From Microbacterium algeriense (GTDB taxonomy: Bacteria > Actinomycetota > Actinomycetes > Actinomycetales > Microbacteriaceae), in NCBI RefSeq assembly GCF_008868005.1, contig NZ_WAAO01000001.1, positions 248,001 through 312,000 on the forward strand: a stretch of DNA of 64,000 nucleotides, given 5' to 3'. The position numbers and the translations under genes are program-made. This document shows positions 1-9,597 of this stretch, piece after piece (positions within the stretch are counted from its first letter, which is position 1; each line of letters starts with the position of its first letter). The notes beneath the pieces are model-generated. The model saw only the letters and a program-made list of their open reading frames with translations, was not told the origin of the DNA and made no database searches.

Positions 1-1
1 C

Positions 2-157
2 CGACTGATGCTGCGCGGCGACAGCTGGGCGATCCAGGACCTCGACTCCACGAACGGCACCTTCGTCGCGGGGCAGCGCGTCGGCTCCTCGCCCGTGACG
101 CTCTCGCTCGGAACCCCCATCAAGGTGGGCGCCACGACCTTCGAGCTGCGAGCCTGA
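2..157 (+). CDS. FHA domain protein, C-terminal fragment
   Basis: Only the last 51 codons lie in the window; the frame is open at the left edge and ends with TGA at 155-157. The piece contains LDSTNGTFV followed by LGTPIKVGATTFEL, the conserved Ser/Asn/Gly-Thr turn and last strands of a forkhead-associated domain, which binds phosphothreonine peptides. It lies 7 bp before the PP2C phosphatase gene and heads the phosphatase-RodA-PBP-kinase cluster, the place held by FhaB in mycobacteria. Orthology to FhaB is inferred from position; the N-terminus is not visible. Confidence 0.85.
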   Translation, partial: RLMLRGDSWAIQDLDSTNGTFVAGQRVGSSPVTLSLGTPIKVGATTFELRA

Positions 158-164
158 CACCGGC

Positions 165-1469
165 ATGGTCTTCGAGGGCTCGAGCGTCGCGATCTCCCAC
201 ACCGGGAAGGTCCGCTCCAACAATCAGGACTCCGGGTACTCCGGAGCGAACCTGTTCGTCGTCGCCGACGGCATGGGCGGCCACGCGGGAGGCGACGTCG
301 CCTCGAGCATCGCGATCCAGCGGCTGGAGCCGCTCGACCAGGCCTACTCCTCGACCGAGGACGCGCAGGCGGCCCTGCAGGCCGCGGCGACGACCGCGGC
401 CGGCGACCTCATCCGCGCCGCCAAGGACCGCCCGGAGCTGGCCGGCCTCGGCACCACCCTCAGCGCGATCATCATGGTGGACGAGTACGCGGTCATCGGC
501 CACATCGGCGACTCGCGCATCTACCTGTACCGCGACGACGCGCTGACCCAGATCACCGCCGACCACACGTTCGTGCAGCGTCTGGTCGACTCCGGCCGCA
601 TCACCCCGGAGGAAGCGCGCTACCACCCTCGCCGCTCCGTGCTGATGCGGGTGCTCAGCGACATGGACTCGGACCCCGAGCTCGACATGTTCGTCATGCA
701 CACGCAGCCCGGCGACCGCTGGCTGCTGTGCTCCGACGGCCTGTCCGGTGTGGTCGATGAGCCCCACATCCTCAAGGCCATGCAGCTCGGCCTCGCCCCT
801 GGTCGCACGGCCGACAACCTGCTCAAGCAGGCCCTCGACGGCGGCGCCCCCGACAACGTCACGATCGTCCTGGTCGACGTCGGCGGGCAGCACCCGATCC
901 ACTCGGGCACCCCGACCATCGTCGGCTCGGCCTCGAACCCCGACGGCGTCTACGTGCCTCCCGTGCGGCCGCCGCGCTCCAGCTGGCTGCACCCGGTGCG
1001 GCAGGCAGCGAACGAACCCAGCCACTTCGAGCCGGCGCCGGAGTACCTCGAGGAGCTCATCGAAGAAGACCGCCGCCGCGCCAAGCGCCGCCGGCTGGGC
1101 TGGATCGCCGGAGCGCTCGTGGTCGTCGCCATGCTCGCCTTCGCGGCATTCGCCGCCTACAGCTGGACGCAGACGCGCTACTTCATCGGCGCGGATGAGG
1201 ACAGCGTGGTGATCTTCCAGGGCGTGCAGCAGAACATCGGCCCGATCACCCTGTCCACGCCGGTGGAGGACACCGAGATCCTCCTCGCGAACCTGCCGCC
1301 GTATCAGCGGGCCTCGGTCGAGCGCACCATCACCGCGCGCTCGCTGTCCGACGCGATGGCGATCGTGGACCGACTCCGCGCCGGTGCCGACGCGAACGTG
1401 ATCGAGCAGACCCCGCTGCCGACCCCGGTGCCCACTCCGAGCGAGACGCCCGCCGGAGGTGAGGGATGA
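165..1469 (+). CDS. pstP: PP2C-family Ser/Thr protein phosphatase
   Basis: A 434-aa metal-dependent phosphatase that should reverse phosphorylation by the two kinases downstream. Residues 1-240 carry PP2C motifs: RSNNQD near the start, VADGMGGHAGG with the metal-binding Asp, GHIGDSRIYL, LLCSDGLSG and the closing DNVTIVLVDV. A basic stretch and one membrane helix follow at about 310-332, then an extracytoplasmic tail ending in a Pro/Thr-rich segment, so the enzyme domain is cytoplasmic. This is the PstP plan. The last 4 nt overlap the rodA start (ATGA), suggesting translational coupling. Confidence 0.95.
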   Translation: MVFEGSSVAISHTGKVRSNNQDSGYSGANLFVVADGMGGHAGGDVASSIAIQRLEPLDQAYSSTEDAQAALQAAATTAAGDLIRAAKDRPELAGLGTTLSAIIMVDEYAVIGHIGDSRIYLYRDDALTQITADHTFVQRLVDSGRITPEEARYHPRRSVLMRVLSDMDSDPELDMFVMHTQPGDRWLLCSDGLSGVVDEPHILKAMQLGLAPGRTADNLLKQALDGGAPDNVTIVLVDVGGQHPIHSGTPTIVGSASNPDGVYVPPVRPPRSSWLHPVRQAANEPSHFEPAPEYLEELIEEDRRRAKRRRLGWIAGALVVVAMLAFAAFAAYSWTQTRYFIGADEDSVVIFQGVQQNIGPITLSTPVEDTEILLANLPPYQRASVERTITARSLSDAMAIVDRLRAGADANVIEQTPLPTPVPTPSETPAGGEG

Positions 1470-2851
1470 GCACCGACGTGCAGGCCGACACCACCGTCAT
1501 CAAGGCGCTCCGACGCCTTCGCATGCCGCAGACCCAGCGCAACCGCGAGTTCTGGCTCCTCCTGTTCGCCTGCGCGATCAGCGGTGCGGCCCTGACCCTC
1601 GTGCAGCTCGGCGCCCTCGGCGTGATCGACCCGATGATCCTCGCGATCGGCGGCGGTCTCGCAGCCCTCGCCTTCGCCCTGCACATCGTGCTGCGCTTCG
1701 TGGCCTCAGACGCCGACCCGTTCGTGGTGCCGATCGCGACGCTGCTCACGGGCCTCGGCATCGCGATGATCTACCGGATCGACATCGCGTTCAAGAACAC
1801 GGGCTGGAACGCGTACTCGACCAAGCAGCTGGCCTGGACCGCGATCTCCCTCGCCGGCGCGATCATCGTCGTGATCCTGCTGCGCAACTACCGCGTGCTG
1901 TTCCGGTACACGTACATCTTCGGCCTCGCCGGAATCCTGCTCCTGCTGCTCCCGTTCATCCCCGGACTGCGGATCCCCGACGCGAACGCCGCGGTCTGGG
2001 TCTCGCTGGGCGGCGTGTTCGCGTTCCAGCCCGGCGAACTCGCCAAGATCTGCCTCGCGATCTTCTTCGCCGGGTACCTGGTCCGCACGCGCGAGAGCCT
2101 CACCTCCGTCGGCAAGAAGGTCCTCGGGATCACGTGGCCGCGCATGCGGGAGCTCGGGCCCGTGCTCGTCGTCTGGATCATCTCGCTCGGCATCATCGTC
2201 TTCCAGCGCGACCTCGGCACCGGAACGCTCATCTTCGGGATGTTCGTCGCGATGCTCTACGTCGCCACCGGCAAGACGAGCTGGGTGCTCATCGGTCTGA
2301 CCCTCGTGGTCGCCGGCGTCGCGGTCGCGACGCAGATCCTCAGCTACGTGCACGGCCGCTTCATCAACTGGCTCTTCCTCTTCGACGCGAACCAGGTGGA
2401 TCCGGACGGCGCGGGCTACCAACCCATGCAGGGTCTGTTCGGCCTGGCCCGCGGTGGACTCATCGGGACCGGCTGGGGACAGGGCCGCCCCGAGGTGACC
2501 CCGCTCGCGCACAGCGACTACATCATCACGAGCCTGGGCGAGGAGCTCGGCCTGATCGGGCTGTTCGCCATCCTCTGCCTGTACATGGTGTTCGTCAGCC
2601 GCGGCATGCGCATCGGCCTCGCCGGTCAGGACGACTTCGGCAAGCTGCTCGCGACCGGCCTGTCGTTCACGATCGCGCTGCAGGTGTTCATCATGGTCGG
2701 CGGCGTGACCCGTGTGATCCCGCTGACGGGTCTGACCACGCCGTTCCTCGCGGCCGGTGGCTCCTCCCTCGTGGCCAACTGGCTCATCGTGGCGCTGCTG
2801 CTGCGCATCTCCGACGGCGTCCGCCGCCAACCGCGGGTGGTGATCGGCTGA
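1466..2851 (+). CDS. rodA: SEDS peptidoglycan glycosyltransferase RodA
   Basis: A 461-aa polytopic membrane protein of the FtsW/RodA/SpoVE family, polymerising lipid II into glycan strands during elongation. The sequence is mostly hydrophobic helices (about ten). The family signature is visible in the second half: RGGLIGTGWGQG, then AHSDYIITSLGEELG and the late G-TTPFLAAGGSS block. It starts inside the pstP stop codon and is followed by a class B PBP, its usual partner, which favours RodA over FtsW; FtsW normally lies in the division cluster elsewhere. Confidence 0.94.
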   Translation: MSTDVQADTTVIKALRRLRMPQTQRNREFWLLLFACAISGAALTLVQLGALGVIDPMILAIGGGLAALAFALHIVLRFVASDADPFVVPIATLLTGLGIAMIYRIDIAFKNTGWNAYSTKQLAWTAISLAGAIIVVILLRNYRVLFRYTYIFGLAGILLLLLPFIPGLRIPDANAAVWVSLGGVFAFQPGELAKICLAIFFAGYLVRTRESLTSVGKKVLGITWPRMRELGPVLVVWIISLGIIVFQRDLGTGTLIFGMFVAMLYVATGKTSWVLIGLTLVVAGVAVATQILSYVHGRFINWLFLFDANQVDPDGAGYQPMQGLFGLARGGLIGTGWGQGRPEVTPLAHSDYIITSLGEELGLIGLFAILCLYMVFVSRGMRIGLAGQDDFGKLLATGLSFTIALQVFIMVGGVTRVIPLTGLTTPFLAAGGSSLVANWLIVALLLRISDGVRRQPRVVIG

Positions 2852-2926
2852 CATGACGAACTCTCCGACTCGTCGCTTCGCTCCTCGCTCAGTGACCGCC
2901 GCGCACTCCGCCCGAGGGGGCGTCGC

Positions 2927-4381
2927 ATGACGAAAGAGCTCCGCCGCCTCAGCATCGTGATGCTGTTCATGTTCCTCGCGCTGTTCGCCGCGACCAGCTG
3001 GATCCAGGTCGTCGAGGCCGACAGCCTGGCGCAGAACACCCACAACAAGCGCACCCGGCTCGACAGCTACGAGATCCAGCGCGGTTCGATCATCGTCGAC
3101 GGTGTGGCCATCGCGAACTCGGTCCCCAGCGACGACCAGTACCAGTTCCAGCGCGTGTACGCCGACGCCCCGATGTGGGAGCCCGTGACGGGCTACTTCA
3201 ACCCGGCGCTCGACTCCCGCACCGGCATCGAGAAGGCGATGAACGCCGACCTGTCCGGCACCGGGGCGAACGCGTTCCTCGGCGAGGTGGAGCGCATCCT
3301 CTCGGGCCAGCCCCAGCGCGGCTTCAGCGTCGAGCTCTCGCTCGACACCGCCGCTCAGAAGGCCGCGTACGAGGCGCTCGGCGGTCTGCAGGGCGCCGTC
3401 GTCGCGATGGACCCCAAGACCGGACGCATCCTGGCGATGGTGTCGACGCCCGGCTTCGACACGAACACCATGGCGACCCACGACGCCGACGCCGCCAACG
3501 CGACCTACGATCAGCTCGTCGCCGACCCGGGCAAGCCGCTGTCGAACCGCGCGATCGCCGGCGACCTCAACCCTCCCGGGTCCACGTTCAAGGTGGTCGT
3601 CGCCGCTGCGGCCTACGCCACCGGCGACTGGAACCCGCAGTCCACGCTGCCGAACCCCGTGTCGTACACGCTTCCGGGCTCGTCGAACCGTGTCTCCAAC
3701 GCGTGGGGCGGCACCTGCGGTCCCGGCGAGACCGTCACGATCGCGGAGGCCATCCGCCTCAGCTGCAACATCCCGATGGCCGAGCTGGCCGTCGCGCTCG
3801 GCGACGACACGATCCGCGAGATGGCGGAGAAGATGGGTTTCAACAAGTCCTTCGAGACTCCTCTCACCTCGACGCCGTCGAGCTACCCGCGCGCCCTCGA
3901 CGACGCGCAGACCGCGCTGACGGGCTTCGGACAGGGTCAGGTGACCGCGACGCCGCTGCAGATGGCGATGGTCTCGGCCGGCCTCGCGAACGACGGCGTG
4001 GTGATGAATCCCCGCATGGTGGACGCGGTGATCGGCAACGATCTGTCGGTCATCAAGGCGTTCGAGAACAGCGAGTTCGGCCGCGCGATGGAGCCGGATG
4101 TGGCGAACGACGTCACCGCCGCGATGGTCGCGAGCGTCGCAACGGGCGCAGCCCAGGGTGCAAGAATAGACGGGATCGACGTGGCCGGTAAGACGGGCAC
4201 CGCAGAGAACGGAAACAGGCCGCACACGTTGTGGTTCACCGGCTTCGCGCCGGCGAACGACCCCGCGGTCGCAGTAGCGGTCGTCGTCGAAGACGGCGGC
4301 GGACAGGGACAATCAGGCAGCGGCGACACCATCGCCGCTCCGATTGCGAAGAAGGTCATAGAGGCGGTGCTGGGCAGATGA
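2927..4381 (+). CDS. pbpA: Class B penicillin-binding protein (transpeptidase) PbpA
   Basis: A 484-aa D,D-transpeptidase that crosslinks peptidoglycan made by RodA. An N-terminal signal anchor (about 9-27) leads to a dimerisation region and then the transpeptidase domain. The three penicillin-binding motifs are intact: STFK at 219-222 with catalytic Ser219, SCN at 279-281 and KTGT at 422-425. Size and motif spacing fit actinobacterial PbpA. A 75-bp gap separates it from rodA. The stop codon overlaps the ATG of the next kinase, keeping the kinase in the same translational unit. Confidence 0.95.
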   Translation: MTKELRRLSIVMLFMFLALFAATSWIQVVEADSLAQNTHNKRTRLDSYEIQRGSIIVDGVAIANSVPSDDQYQFQRVYADAPMWEPVTGYFNPALDSRTGIEKAMNADLSGTGANAFLGEVERILSGQPQRGFSVELSLDTAAQKAAYEALGGLQGAVVAMDPKTGRILAMVSTPGFDTNTMATHDADAANATYDQLVADPGKPLSNRAIAGDLNPPGSTFKVVVAAAAYATGDWNPQSTLPNPVSYTLPGSSNRVSNAWGGTCGPGETVTIAEAIRLSCNIPMAELAVALGDDTIREMAEKMGFNKSFETPLTSTPSSYPRALDDAQTALTGFGQGQVTATPLQMAMVSAGLANDGVVMNPRMVDAVIGNDLSVIKAFENSEFGRAMEPDVANDVTAAMVASVATGAAQGARIDGIDVAGKTGTAENGNRPHTLWFTGFAPANDPAVAVAVVVEDGGGQGQSGSGDTIAAPIAKKVIEAVLGR

Positions 4382-6129
4382 GGCCGACGCAGGGTGTGTC
4401 GTTCGGTGGTCGTTACGAGCTGCAGTCGCGTATCGCGATCGGTGGCATGGGCGAGGTGTGGGAGGCGACGGATCACGTCATCGGACGTACCGTCGCCATC
4501 AAGATCCTCAAGGACGAGTACATGGGGGACCCCGGGTTCCTCGAGCGCTTCCGCGCCGAGGCTCGGCACGCCGCTCTCGTCAACCATGAGGGCATCGCCA
4601 GTGTCTTCGACTACGGCGAGGAGAACGGCAGCGCCTACCTCGTCATGGAGCTCGTCCCCGGCGAGGCTCTGTCGACCGTGCTCGAGCGTGACGGTGCGCT
4701 GAGCGCCGACAAGACGCTGGACATCGTCGCCCAGACGGCATCCGCCCTGCAGGCCGCGCACGCCGCCGGTCTCGTGCACCGCGACATCAAGCCGGGAAAC
4801 CTGCTGATCACGCCCGACGGGCGCGTGAAGATCACCGACTTCGGCATCGCCCGCATCGCCGACCAGGTACCGCTGACCGCGACCGGCCAGGTCATGGGCA
4901 CCGTGCAGTACCTCTCGCCCGAGCAGGCGTCAGGCCACCCGGCATCTCCCGCCACCGACACCTACTCGCTCGGCATCGTCGCGTACGAGTGCCTCGCGGG
5001 CAAGCGCCCCTTCACCGGCGAGTCCCAGGTGGCCATCGCGATGGCGCAGATCAACGAGCAGCCGCCGCCGCTGCCGCCGACGGTGCCGATCCCGGTGCAG
5101 AACCTCGTGATGGCGATGATCGCGAAGAAGCCGGGCGACCGTCCGTCCTCCTCCGCGACCGTCGCGCGCGCCGCACAGGCCCTGCGCCGCGGCGACCTGA
5201 ACTCCGCCGCGATCGCCGTGCCCGCCATCGCGACCGGCGGCATCGCCGGCGACGACGACGCGACCCGCATGCTCACGTCCTCCGGCGCGGACGGCACGAC
5301 GCGCATCCTCCCCACCACGGCGCAGCTCCCGGCCGGTGAGGCCGCCCTCGCCGAGGAGGAGAAGAAGAAGAAGAAGCGCAGCCCCTGGACGTGGCCGCTG
5401 ATCGCTCTGATCGTGCTGCTCGTGATCGTGCTCGGTGGGGCGCTCTTGGCGCTCCTGAACCAGGGTGGCAACGACGACGAGCCCACGGCCACGCCGCCGG
5501 CGACGACCGCGAGCCGGACTCCCTCGAACACCCCGACCCCGGAGCCGACCCCTGAGGTCACCAGGGTCAACGTGAGCGCCCTGAACCTCGTGGGCATGGA
5601 CTGCGGGACGGCCACGACCACGCTCCAGAACGCCGGCTTCGTCAACAGCGAGATCACCTGCCCCGAGGGCGACCCCGCGCCTTCGGACGCCGAGGTGGGC
5701 ACGGTCTACAACGTCGTACCGCAGGGCAACGTGGAGACGACGACGCCGATCACCCTCACGATCTACGCCGCACGCGCCGCCATCCCGACGCCGACCGACG
5801 CCCCCACCATCACGGGTGACCCGGTCGCGGGCAGCACGGTCACGATCTCCTGGGGCACCGGTTTCACGTGCCCCAGCGGAACGACGCTCTCCGGATACGT
5901 CGTGTCGGTCCAGAACGGGACGTTCGTGTCGGGCGGTCCGAACTTCCAGCCGACCCAGCGCAACACGCAGATCAAGGTCGCGGACGCTCCGGGACAGCAG
6001 CTGCTCGTCACCTACCAGGGCATGTGCTCGGGCGGCGACCAGCGCACCTCCGCCGCCTCGCCGGCGCTCTCGGTCCCGATCACCGCCGCACCCGACCCCG
6101 GTGACGGCGAGGCCGACACCGAAGGGTAA
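4378..6129 (+). CDS. pknA: Membrane Ser/Thr protein kinase, PknA-position, with extracellular PASTA-like region
   Basis: A 583-aa Hanks-type kinase. Catalytic residues visible: GGMGEVW glycine loop, Lys42 (VAIK), HRDIKPGN with Asp136, and DFG at 154-156. A lysine run and one membrane helix (about 337-361) follow, then a Thr/Pro linker, one PASTA-like repeat (about 397-466) and a Cys-containing fibronectin-like tail to the end. The ATG at 4378 overlaps the pbpA stop and places the glycine loop at the usual depth; upstream in-frame codons overlap pbpA and were not used. By position this is PknA, although mycobacterial PknA lacks PASTA repeats. Confidence 0.92.
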   Translation: MRPTQGVSFGGRYELQSRIAIGGMGEVWEATDHVIGRTVAIKILKDEYMGDPGFLERFRAEARHAALVNHEGIASVFDYGEENGSAYLVMELVPGEALSTVLERDGALSADKTLDIVAQTASALQAAHAAGLVHRDIKPGNLLITPDGRVKITDFGIARIADQVPLTATGQVMGTVQYLSPEQASGHPASPATDTYSLGIVAYECLAGKRPFTGESQVAIAMAQINEQPPPLPPTVPIPVQNLVMAMIAKKPGDRPSSSATVARAAQALRRGDLNSAAIAVPAIATGGIAGDDDATRMLTSSGADGTTRILPTTAQLPAGEAALAEEEKKKKKRSPWTWPLIALIVLLVIVLGGALLALLNQGGNDDEPTATPPATTASRTPSNTPTPEPTPEVTRVNVSALNLVGMDCGTATTTLQNAGFVNSEITCPEGDPAPSDAEVGTVYNVVPQGNVETTTPITLTIYAARAAIPTPTDAPTITGDPVAGSTVTISWGTGFTCPSGTTLSGYVVSVQNGTFVSGGPNFQPTQRNTQIKVADAPGQQLLVTYQGMCSGGDQRTSAASPALSVPITAAPDPGDGEADTEG

Positions 6130-6172
6130 CCTTTAGATCCAGTCATTCACCGCAGTTCCAGGGGGGTCGTAC

Positions 6173-7864
6173 GTGTCCACAGAGCCACGAGTCATCGCGG
6201 GGCGATACCGCGTCGACGAGCTCATCGGGCACGGCGGGATGGCGAAGGTGTATCGCGGATACGACTTGACCCTAGGGCGTGAGGTCGCGATCAAGATCCT
6301 CGACCGGGAGCTGGCGCGGGACACGGCCTTCCGCACACGCTTCCGGTTGGAGGCGCAGGCGGCTTCCCGCATGTCGCATCCGTCGATCGTGCGCGTGTAC
6401 GACGCCGGGGACCCCTCCGCGATCGACAGCTCCTCCGACGAGCCGCCGTACATCGTGATGGAGCTGGTCAAGGGCACCCTGCTCAAGGACATCATCGCCG
6501 CTGGGCCGGTGCCGGTCGCCGATGCCGTCCGCTACGTCGACGGCATCCTCGAGGCGCTCGACTACTCGCACCGCGCGGGCGTCGTGCACCGCGACATCAA
6601 GCCGGGCAACGTGATGGTGACCGACAAGGGTCAGGTCAAGGTGATGGACTTCGGCATCGCCCGCGCCGTCTCCGACTCCTCCTCGACCGTCGCGGAGACC
6701 ACGCAGATCATCGGCACCGCCGCGTACTTCTCGCCCGAGCAGGCCAAGGGCGAGCCCGTCGACGCCCGCGCCGACCTGTACTCCACCGGTGTGGTCCTCT
6801 ACGAGCTGCTCACCGGTCGTCAGCCGTTCCGCGGCGAGTCCCCCGTCGCCGTCGCCTACCAGCACGTCAGTGAGACGCCGGTCCCGCCGACCGAGGTGAA
6901 CGAGGATGCGCCGGGTGCCCTCGACCCGATCGTGCTGCGCGCGCTCGCGAAGGACCCCTACCAGCGCTACCCGGATGCCGCGCACTTCCGCGCGGCCCTG
7001 GACGCCGCCGTCACCGGGAACGCGCCGACTCGCAAGCAGCTGGGCGCGCTCACGAGCGAGCTGTACGGCCCGAGCCCGCGCCAGGCGCAGGAGACCGCGC
7101 GCTCGCTGCGTCAGCTCAGCACCGACACGACCATGACGCGGACGCAGTCGGGCCCGCCCGTCGCCTGGATCTGGGCCGGCGTCGCACTGCTCGCCGTGCT
7201 TCTGGCGTCCGTGGTGTTCTGGGTGTTCACGATCAGCATGCGGCCGCCCGAGGTTCCGAACTCCGCGCGGATCATGCCGGACCTCGTGAACGTCTCCTCC
7301 GAGCGTGCGCTGGACGACCTGGCGAAGCTCGACATGACCGCGAAGGTCGTGATCGAGTCGAGCACGGATATCGCCGAAGGCAATGTCATCAGCACCGACC
7401 CCGAAGCCGGTGTCTCCGTCGAAGAGGGTTCGACGGTCACACTGCATGTCTCCTCGGGCGAGGAGACGGTGGTGATGCCGAAGATCGAGGGAATGTCCCT
7501 GGATGCCGCGACGAATGCGCTGAAGTCGGCCGGGCTCTCGCTCGGCACCGTCATCCCCCGCAACGACAAGGGTCTGGCCGCGAACACCGTGATCTCCGCG
7601 AGCGAGGACGCCGACGCCGAACTCGCACCCGGAACGGTGGTCAACCTGGTGGTCGCCAGCGGCAAGGTGACTCTCACGAACCTCGTGGGGTGGACCGTCG
7701 ATGCGGCGTCGACCAACCTCTCGGATCTCGGACTGACACCGGTCCCCGTCGAGCAGGGCGACTGCCCCGCCACCGAGCCGCCGACCGTCCACTCGATGTC
7801 GTCGGCGCCCGGTGACGTGCCCGTCGGCACGTCCGTCGAGCTGCGTTACTGCACGGGGGAGTAG
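6173..7864 (+). CDS. pknB: PASTA-domain Ser/Thr protein kinase PknB
   Basis: A 563-aa receptor kinase sensing muropeptide or lipid II through extracellular PASTA repeats. Kinase domain at about 12-275 with Lys41, HRD at 139-141 and DFG at 159-161; the activation loop TVAETTQIIGT has the threonines typical of autophosphorylated PknB. A membrane helix lies at about 331-355, followed by three PASTA repeats (about 365-430, 433-498 and 499-562). The last repeat holds two Cys. A GTG start is preceded by a run of six G (6161-6166) that can act as a ribosome site. It converges on the amidotransferase gene with a 22-bp gap. Confidence 0.95.
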   Translation: MSTEPRVIAGRYRVDELIGHGGMAKVYRGYDLTLGREVAIKILDRELARDTAFRTRFRLEAQAASRMSHPSIVRVYDAGDPSAIDSSSDEPPYIVMELVKGTLLKDIIAAGPVPVADAVRYVDGILEALDYSHRAGVVHRDIKPGNVMVTDKGQVKVMDFGIARAVSDSSSTVAETTQIIGTAAYFSPEQAKGEPVDARADLYSTGVVLYELLTGRQPFRGESPVAVAYQHVSETPVPPTEVNEDAPGALDPIVLRALAKDPYQRYPDAAHFRAALDAAVTGNAPTRKQLGALTSELYGPSPRQAQETARSLRQLSTDTTMTRTQSGPPVAWIWAGVALLAVLLASVVFWVFTISMRPPEVPNSARIMPDLVNVSSERALDDLAKLDMTAKVVIESSTDIAEGNVISTDPEAGVSVEEGSTVTLHVSSGEETVVMPKIEGMSLDAATNALKSAGLSLGTVIPRNDKGLAANTVISASEDADAELAPGTVVNLVVASGKVTLTNLVGWTVDAASTNLSDLGLTPVPVEQGDCPATEPPTVHSMSSAPGDVPVGTSVELRYCTGE

Positions 7865-7886
7865 TCGCGCGGCCGGTGCTCGGCGG

Positions 7887-8519
7887 TCACTGCGACAGCG
7901 GGTGCAGATTCCGGGCGCGCGCCACCGCGTCCTCGTCGCCGACCAGCCGCAGCCAGTTGGCCAGCAGGCGGTAGCCGCCTTCGGTGAGCACGCTCTCGGG
8001 GTGGAACTGCACGCCGAGCAGAGGCAGCTCCCGGTGGGCGAGGGCCATCACCGTGCCGTCCTCGGTCCGGGCCGTGACGACGACCTCCGACGGCAGGTCC
8101 TCTTCCGCGAGGGCCAGCGAGTGATAGCGCCCCGCCGCGAACGGGGTGGGGATGCCGTCGAACAGGGCGGAGCCGTCGTGGGTGACACGGGAGACCATGC
8201 CGTGCATGAGCTCGGACGCCGCCGTCACCGGGGTGCCGAGCGCTGCGCCGATGGTCTGGTGCCCCAGGCACACCCCGAGCGTCGGCGTGCGCAGCCGTGC
8301 GGCGATGCGCACCGCGTCGAGAGAGGCGCCCGCATCGACCGGTGCGCCCGGTCCGGGGGAGAGCAGGAGCGCGTCGTATCCGGCCAGCATGCGCTCGAGC
8401 TCGGCGGCGTCGGTGGCATCGGCCTCGACGATCGTGGTCTCGGCGCCGAGTTCGTGGAGGTAGCCGACGAGCGTGTGCACGAAGCTGTCGTGGTTGTCGA
8501 CCACGAGGACTCGTGTCAT
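7887..8519 (-). CDS. Class I glutamine amidotransferase (PabA/TrpG type)
   Basis: A 210-aa glutaminase subunit that hydrolyses Gln and passes ammonia to aminodeoxychorismate or anthranilate synthase. The triad is present: Cys84 in GVCLGHQ, His173 and Glu175 in GVQFHPES. The N-terminal VLVVDNHDSF and the SPGPG oxyanion strand are also typical. No partner synthase is in the window, so folate versus tryptophan synthesis cannot be decided. Mycobacteria keep the same gene beside pknB. The ATG chosen overlaps the stop of the 51-aa gene upstream (ATGA); further upstream codons would run through that gene. Confidence 0.93.
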   Translation of the reverse strand: MTRVLVVDNHDSFVHTLVGYLHELGAETTIVEADATDAAELERMLAGYDALLLSPGPGAPVDAGASLDAVRIAARLRTPTLGVCLGHQTIGAALGTPVTAASELMHGMVSRVTHDGSALFDGIPTPFAAGRYHSLALAEEDLPSEVVVTARTEDGTVMALAHRELPLLGVQFHPESVLTEGGYRLLANWLRLVGDEDAVARARNLHPLSQ

Positions 8520-8671
8520 TCGACGTCGACCTCGCCGGGGGCGATGATCGGGCTCAGCCACGGGAAGACGTACCAGAACAGGCCGTACAGCACGGCAGCG
8601 ATGACGATCACGAGGATGAGGACGCGTACCCACCACGGTCCGGGCAGCAGGCGCCAGAGTGCGGCGTACAT
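8516..8671 (-). CDS. Small single-pass membrane protein (51 aa)
   Basis: A short gene whose function I do not recognise. It reads MYAALWRLLPG, then a strongly hydrophobic stretch (about 15-38) rich in Val, Ile and Leu, and an acidic end GEVDVE. An AAGGGAGAAG ribosome site stands just before the ATG. Its stop overlaps the amidotransferase start by ATGA, and it begins 28 nt after the sortase gene, so the three are probably co-transcribed. The tight coupling on both sides and the clean hydrophobic segment are the reasons for calling it real. Confidence 0.8.
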   Translation of the reverse strand: MYAALWRLLPGPWWVRVLILVIVIAAVLYGLFWYVFPWLSPIIAPGEVDVE

Positions 8672-8699
8672 CAGACTTCTCCCTTGTCGGCGTGCACGG

Positions 8700-9494
8700 T
8701 CATACGGAGGGCGCTGCCGGCGGAGGCGGCGTCTCGGTCAGGGCGGTGGGCGGTCCTTCGGCCCGGGGCTGAAAGCTCTCGAACACCCCGTAGGCGACGA
8801 TGCGCTCGGCGAGGGAGTACAGCGGCGAGCAGGCGGTGAGCGTGATGAACTGCTCGCCGGTCTGCTGCGTGGGCATCTGCGGCACGTCGGCCAGCACGTC
8901 CGTCTGCGTCGGTTTCACGTACTCGAGCGTGCGGAACCGATACGTGTACCAGCCGTCCGGAGTCTCCACGACGATCGCGTCGCCGATCTGCAGCTTGTCG
9001 AGCTGGTTGAACGGCTTGCCCCAGGTGGTGCGATGACCCGCCATCGAGAAGTTGCCGACCTCGCCGGGCATCTTCGAGTTGGTGTAGACCCCGATCCCCT
9101 TCTGGTCGAGCGTGCGCGCACGGCTCGTGCCGCCGTAGATCCCGAAGTTGTAGTCCGCGCCGAAGCGGGGGATGTGCATCTGTCCGAACCACTCGCCATC
9201 CGCCGGTGCGGCCGGCACCGGCGGCACATATGCGGTCGTGCCATCGTCGCCCTCGACCACCGGTGGCAGCGCGGGCGGCTCGGCCTGTGCGAGCTGCTGC
9301 GAGATCGCCGCGCCCTCGTCGTTCTTCTGAGCGGCGATGATGATGTCGCCGATCCACATCTGCCAGGCGACGAACAGCAGCACCAGCACGCCCGCGGTGA
9401 GAAGGAGCTCGCCGAGAACGCTCGCGAACGTGGCGCGTGAGCGGGGCCGCTCTCGCCGCCGACGTCGCCCCCCAGGCACGACGGATGCAGTCAT
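8700..9494 (-). CDS. srtE: Class E sortase
   Basis: A 264-aa membrane-bound cysteine transpeptidase that anchors secreted proteins to the cell wall. A basic N-terminus, a membrane helix (about 26-49) and a Pro-rich linker precede the sortase domain. Active-site residues are His154 in MAGHRTTWG, Cys222 in TLTACSP and Arg231 in AERIVAYG. Actinobacterial class E sortases prefer LAXTG signals, and two proteins in this window end in LATTG and LAATG. The ATG at 9494 is chosen because a TATGAT box sits 6 nt upstream; the longer frame lacks a sensible start. Confidence 0.9.
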   Translation of the reverse strand: MTASVVPGGRRRRRERPRSRATFASVLGELLLTAGVLVLLFVAWQMWIGDIIIAAQKNDEGAAISQQLAQAEPPALPPVVEGDDGTTAYVPPVPAAPADGEWFGQMHIPRFGADYNFGIYGGTSRARTLDQKGIGVYTNSKMPGEVGNFSMAGHRTTWGKPFNQLDKLQIGDAIVVETPDGWYTYRFRTLEYVKPTQTDVLADVPQMPTQQTGEQFITLTACSPLYSLAERIVAYGVFESFQPRAEGPPTALTETPPPPAAPSV

Positions 9495-9500
9495 GCGGCG

Positions 9501-9506
9501 ATCATA
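9501..9506 (-). promoter_or_regulatory. Putative -10 box, leaderless sortase mRNA
   Basis: TATGAT on the minus strand ends 6 nt before the sortase ATG. This distance places transcription start at or beside the start codon. No clear -35 is seen. Confidence 0.5.
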
Positions 9507-9585
9507 TCCGGGAACGCTGAGCGGATGGCGAAGTGCCAGGGCGCAGCGCGGCACCGGGACCTCGGCGAGGGACAGGTGTCATGGG

Positions 9586-9591
9586 TACAAT
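9586..9591 (+). promoter_or_regulatory. Putative -10 box, leaderless crgA mRNA
   Basis: TACAAT followed by 6 nt (GACGGA) and the crgA ATG. No Shine-Dalgarno sequence fits in the gap, so a leaderless transcript is likely. The -35 is not evident. Confidence 0.5.
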
Positions 9592-9597
9592 GACGGA

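Noticed and set aside
2852..2926. Possible REP-like word in the rodA-pbpA gap (CGACTCGTCGCTTCGCTCC)
   Set aside because: I found only one copy in the window and no clear fold, so it is not called a repeat.
1706..4312. 868-codon open frame on the minus strand opposite rodA and pbpA
   Set aside because: It is antisense to two well-supported genes, has no family motifs and is typical of GC-rich third-position bias.
4231..4377. Upstream extension of the PknA-position kinase
   Set aside because: It would overlap the pbpA end in another frame; ATG 4378 with ATGA coupling gives a normal kinase N-terminus.
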